Source: DATDOY01 sp035293045
GTDB taxonomy: Bacteria; Actinomycetota; Acidimicrobiia; IMCC26256; JACPCJ01
Direction: 5' to 3'
Assembly: GCA_035293045.1 (NCBI GenBank)
Contig: DATDOY010000215.1
Coordinates: 1-14,915 of the forward strand
Length of the DNA: 14,915 bases
Positions 13,562 through 14,915 of this stretch are shown piece by piece. Below the pieces are notes generated by a model, which was given only the letters and a program-made list of their open reading frames with translations, was not told the DNA's origin and ran no database searches. Position numbers and translations under genes: made by a program. Positions within the stretch are counted from its first letter, which is position 1. Every line of letters starts with the position of its first letter.

Positions 13562-13606
13562 CGGCGCGACCGTATCGTTCACACCGGCGGTCGGTACGCT
13601 CCAGCG
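13562..13606. promoter_or_regulatory. Compact divergent leaderless promoter pair (GlsB-like / SURF1)
   Basis: Only 45 bp separate the two divergent start codons. On the minus strand TACGGT (13574-13569) is 7 nt before ATG 13561. On the plus strand TACGCT (13595-13600) is 6 nt before GTG 13607. The -10 hexamers are 20 bp apart, so the polymerase footprints must overlap and the two genes probably compete for transcription. Confidence 0.6.
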
Positions 13607-14398
13607 GTGTCCATCCCCGCGCCGCCCCGGTGGGCGCTCCGAGGCCGTTGGCTCGCCGCGGCGATCGGCGTGATCGTGGTGGCCGGCGTATGCGTGCGAC
13701 TGGGGATCTGGCAGCTCGACCGTCTCGACCAGCGGCGAGATTTCAACCGCCGTGTCGAGGCCGCGGGGGCGAATGCGCCGGCCCCGCTCGACGACCTGGT
13801 GCCCGCGGCTTCGAACGGCGTCGAAGACGGCGAGTTCCGGCGGGCCGTCGCTGAAGGAACCTGGGACACCGATCGAGAAATGCTGGTGCTCTCCAAATCG
13901 CTGGTCGGGACGCCCGGCCAACACGTCGTGACACCCCTCCTCCTCGACGACGGCACGGCGGTCCTCGTTGAACGCGGGTTCGTTCCCGTCGTCGACCCCG
14001 ACGCCCGCGTGCCAGTGCGCGCCATCGCCCCGAGGGGCGCGGTCACCGTCGAGGGGGTGGTCCATCAGAGCCAGTCCGGCGGACGGTTCCTTCCCTCGTC
14101 AGACGACGCCGTGGCGGCGGGAACCATCGGTCACCTCACGCGGATCGACGTCCCTCTCATCGACAAACAACTGCCGTACGACCTGCGGCCGGGGTACTTG
14201 CGGGTCGAAGCGGAGCTCGCGCAAGGGGCGGGCATCACCCCGACCCCTCTTCCGCCCCCCGAACTCGGCGACGGTCCCCACCTCGGCTACGCCTTCCAGT
14301 GGTTCAGCTTCGCCGTCGTGTTCGTGGCCGGGTGGGTCGTCCTCGTCCGCCGGGCCGGCCGTCGCGACCACGGGGCGACGGCACACCCCGATCGGTAG
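13607..14398 (+). CDS. SURF1-family cytochrome c oxidase assembly protein
   Basis: The GTG at 13607 is chosen because TACGCT lies 6 nt upstream and a normal SURF1 N-terminus follows. The 263-residue product has a first membrane helix at about residues 14-34, directly followed by the family signature LGIWQLDRLDQRR. A large extracytoplasmic domain follows (GTWDTDREMLVLSKSLVGTPGQHVVTPL, then VLVERGFVPV), and then the second signature GYAFQWFSFAVVFVAGWVVLVRR, which is the C-terminal helix. Both ends should face the cytoplasm. SURF1 helps build haem-copper oxidase, probably at haem a insertion into subunit I. No oxidase subunit genes are in the window. The stop TAG also begins TAGGGT, a possible -10 for the KOW gene. 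Confidence 0.92.
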   Translation: MSIPAPPRWALRGRWLAAAIGVIVVAGVCVRLGIWQLDRLDQRRDFNRRVEAAGANAPAPLDDLVPAASNGVEDGEFRRAVAEGTWDTDREMLVLSKSLVGTPGQHVVTPLLLDDGTAVLVERGFVPVVDPDARVPVRAIAPRGAVTVEGVVHQSQSGGRFLPSSDDAVAAGTIGHLTRIDVPLIDKQLPYDLRPGYLRVEAELAQGAGITPTPLPPPELGDGPHLGYAFQWFSFAVVFVAGWVVLVRRAGRRDHGATAHPDR

Positions 14399-14467
14399 GG
14401 TGGGCGTGCGTCTGCCAGGCGCGAACGCAGGCCGAGGGAACACCCGGGTGATCGGAGGGACACCGCG
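14396..14467 (+). promoter_or_regulatory. Leader of the KOW gene: possible -10, palindrome and Shine-Dalgarno
   Basis: TAGGGT at 14396-14401 overlaps the SURF1 stop and could be a -10. CACCCGGGTG at 14441-14450 is a perfect 10-bp palindrome. GGAGGG at 14454-14459 lies 8 nt before the ATG at 14468 and is the strongest Shine-Dalgarno in the window. The palindrome is next to the ribosome-binding site, so a protein bound there or a small hairpin could affect expression; this is inferred. Confidence 0.45.
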
Positions 14468-14644
14468 ATGGCGAAGTTCAAGAAGGGCGACAAGGTCATC
14501 GTCACGCAGGGCGACTTCAAGGGCGAGCGGGGCGCGATCGTCGACAAGAAACTTCTGACCAAGGGACTCGTGGTGGCGCTCGAGAAGAACGGCAAGGAGA
14601 TCAAGACCCAAGAGGACCACGTCAGCCTGGCCGACGGCGACTGA
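14468..14644 (+). CDS. Small stand-alone KOW-motif protein
   Basis: The 58-residue protein begins MAKFKKGDKVIVTQGDFKGE and continues RGAIVDKKLL. The GDKV-(6)-KG-x-x-G-x-IV pattern is a KOW motif, the small beta-barrel element of ribosomal protein L24 and NusG/Spt5 that contacts RNA or proteins. Nothing else is attached: it is a single KOW unit with a Lys/Glu-rich tail, much shorter than L24 or NusG. Its start is fixed by GGAGGG 8 nt upstream. Codon choice matches its neighbours (strong G/C third positions). A ribosome- or RNA-associated role is suggested by the motif only. It converges on the WhiB gene. Confidence 0.85.
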   Translation: MAKFKKGDKVIVTQGDFKGERGAIVDKKLLTKGLVVALEKNGKEIKTQEDHVSLADGD

Positions 14645-14676
14645 CCCCTGGAGTTCGTCGATCCGAGCGCCAAAGA

Positions 14677-14706
14677 CCGCTGAAGGCCCAACACGGGCCC
14701 TAGCGG
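14677..14706. terminator. Candidate bidirectional terminator hairpin
   Basis: In the 87-bp gap between two convergent genes, CCGCT pairs with AGCGG and GGCCC pairs with GGGCC around an AACAC loop, with a small asymmetric interior loop (GAA/CT) between the stems. No T-run follows on either strand, so intrinsic termination would be of the tract-less kind often proposed in high-GC actinobacteria. Confidence 0.4.
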
Positions 14707-14731
14707 CCAGCCTCGGGCGATCAGCCTGCCG

Positions 14732-14914
14732 TCACCCCGCGCCAGTAAGAGCCCGGTGGTGACGGAGACGCCGACGCTCGCGCTCCGACAGGCCGCCCCA
14801 GATGCCGAAGCGCTCGCGCCCGGTCATGGCGGCGTCGAGGCACTCGGCCCGCACGGGGCAGCGGAGACACACCTCTTTGGCCTCCCGGGTGGGTGCGCCC
14901 CGAGTGGGGAAGAA
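14732..14914 (-). CDS. WhiB-family iron-sulfur transcription regulator (C-terminal fragment)
   Basis: The frame runs from the TGA at 14734-14732 out through the right edge, giving the last 60 residues. It shows C-L-R-C followed five residues later by Cys (PVRAEC), the last three of the four cysteines that hold the WhiB 4Fe-4S cluster. The first Cys would lie outside the window. FGIWGG, the family's turn that helps contact the main sigma factor, follows. The basic ERERRRLRHHR tail is the DNA-binding part. WhiB proteins are confined to actinobacteria and their phages, which anchors the taxonomy. Which WhiB subtype this is cannot be decided from the fragment. Confidence 0.95.
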   Translation of the reverse strand, partial: FFPTRGAPTREAKEVCLRCPVRAECLDAAMTGRERFGIWGGLSERERRRLRHHRALTGAG

Positions 14915-14915
14915 C

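Noticed and set aside
1..14915. CRISPR arrays, tRNA or rRNA genes, insertion sequences, phage genes
   Set aside because: I found no regularly spaced repeats of CRISPR type, no cloverleaf-like sequence, no transposase or integrase motifs and no terminal inverted repeats flanking genes.

Overview
The window is high-GC, densely coded chromosomal DNA. It looks like an actinobacterium, and I infer the Acidimicrobiia or a neighbouring lineage. Supporting signs are an incomplete WhiB-family iron-sulfur regulator at the right edge, an LppM-like lipoprotein, a RecB-nuclease-tailed UvrD-type helicase fragment at the left edge, frequent GTG starts, very short intergenic gaps and many apparently leaderless promoters. 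No tRNA, rRNA, CRISPR array, insertion sequence or prophage gene is visible. Most of it reads as housekeeping or core chromosome rather than a mobile island.

Left part (1-5382). The end of a helicase/exonuclease is followed by an LppM-like lipoprotein carrying an unusual four-copy cysteine repeat. A spacer with an inverted repeat (2255-2312) separates this from a minus-strand run read from 5382 down to 2342: sigma-70-like regulator, M23 peptidase, RidA-family protein, SAM methyltransferase and SRAP (HMCES/YedK-type) DNA-protein crosslinking protein. Gaps in the run are -4, 9, 9 and 3 nt. Two of its members also seem to have their own leaderless promoters, whose -10 hexamer begins with the stop codon of the preceding gene.

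Middle (5383-8320). A lone ribbon-helix-helix protein lies downstream of an 11-bp-period direct repeat. It converges on a MOSC-domain gene. Divergent from the MOSC gene is a translationally coupled pair: a Gfo/Idh/MocA dehydrogenase and an unrecognised protein with features of an Fe(II)/2-oxoglutarate oxygenase.

Right part (8332-14915). A minus-strand operon encodes crotonase, an MFS exporter and a gamma-glutamyltranspeptidase-family enzyme. Then come an orphan GAF-histidine kinase, a GlsB/YeaQ-type membrane protein that converges on the kinase with overlapping stop codons, a divergent SURF1 gene, a 58-residue stand-alone KOW protein, and the WhiB C-terminus.

The strongest cross-cutting signal is regulatory. 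At least seven starts have a TANNNT hexamer 6-8 nt immediately upstream of the start codon, as expected for leaderless mRNAs. The remaining genes are overlapped with or close behind an upstream gene, or have a Shine-Dalgarno sequence. I do not see a clear new defence or biosynthetic system. The best candidates for novelty are the cysteine-repeat lipoprotein, the coupled dehydrogenase/oxygenase-like pair, and the sigma-like regulator fused by overlap to an M23 peptidase.
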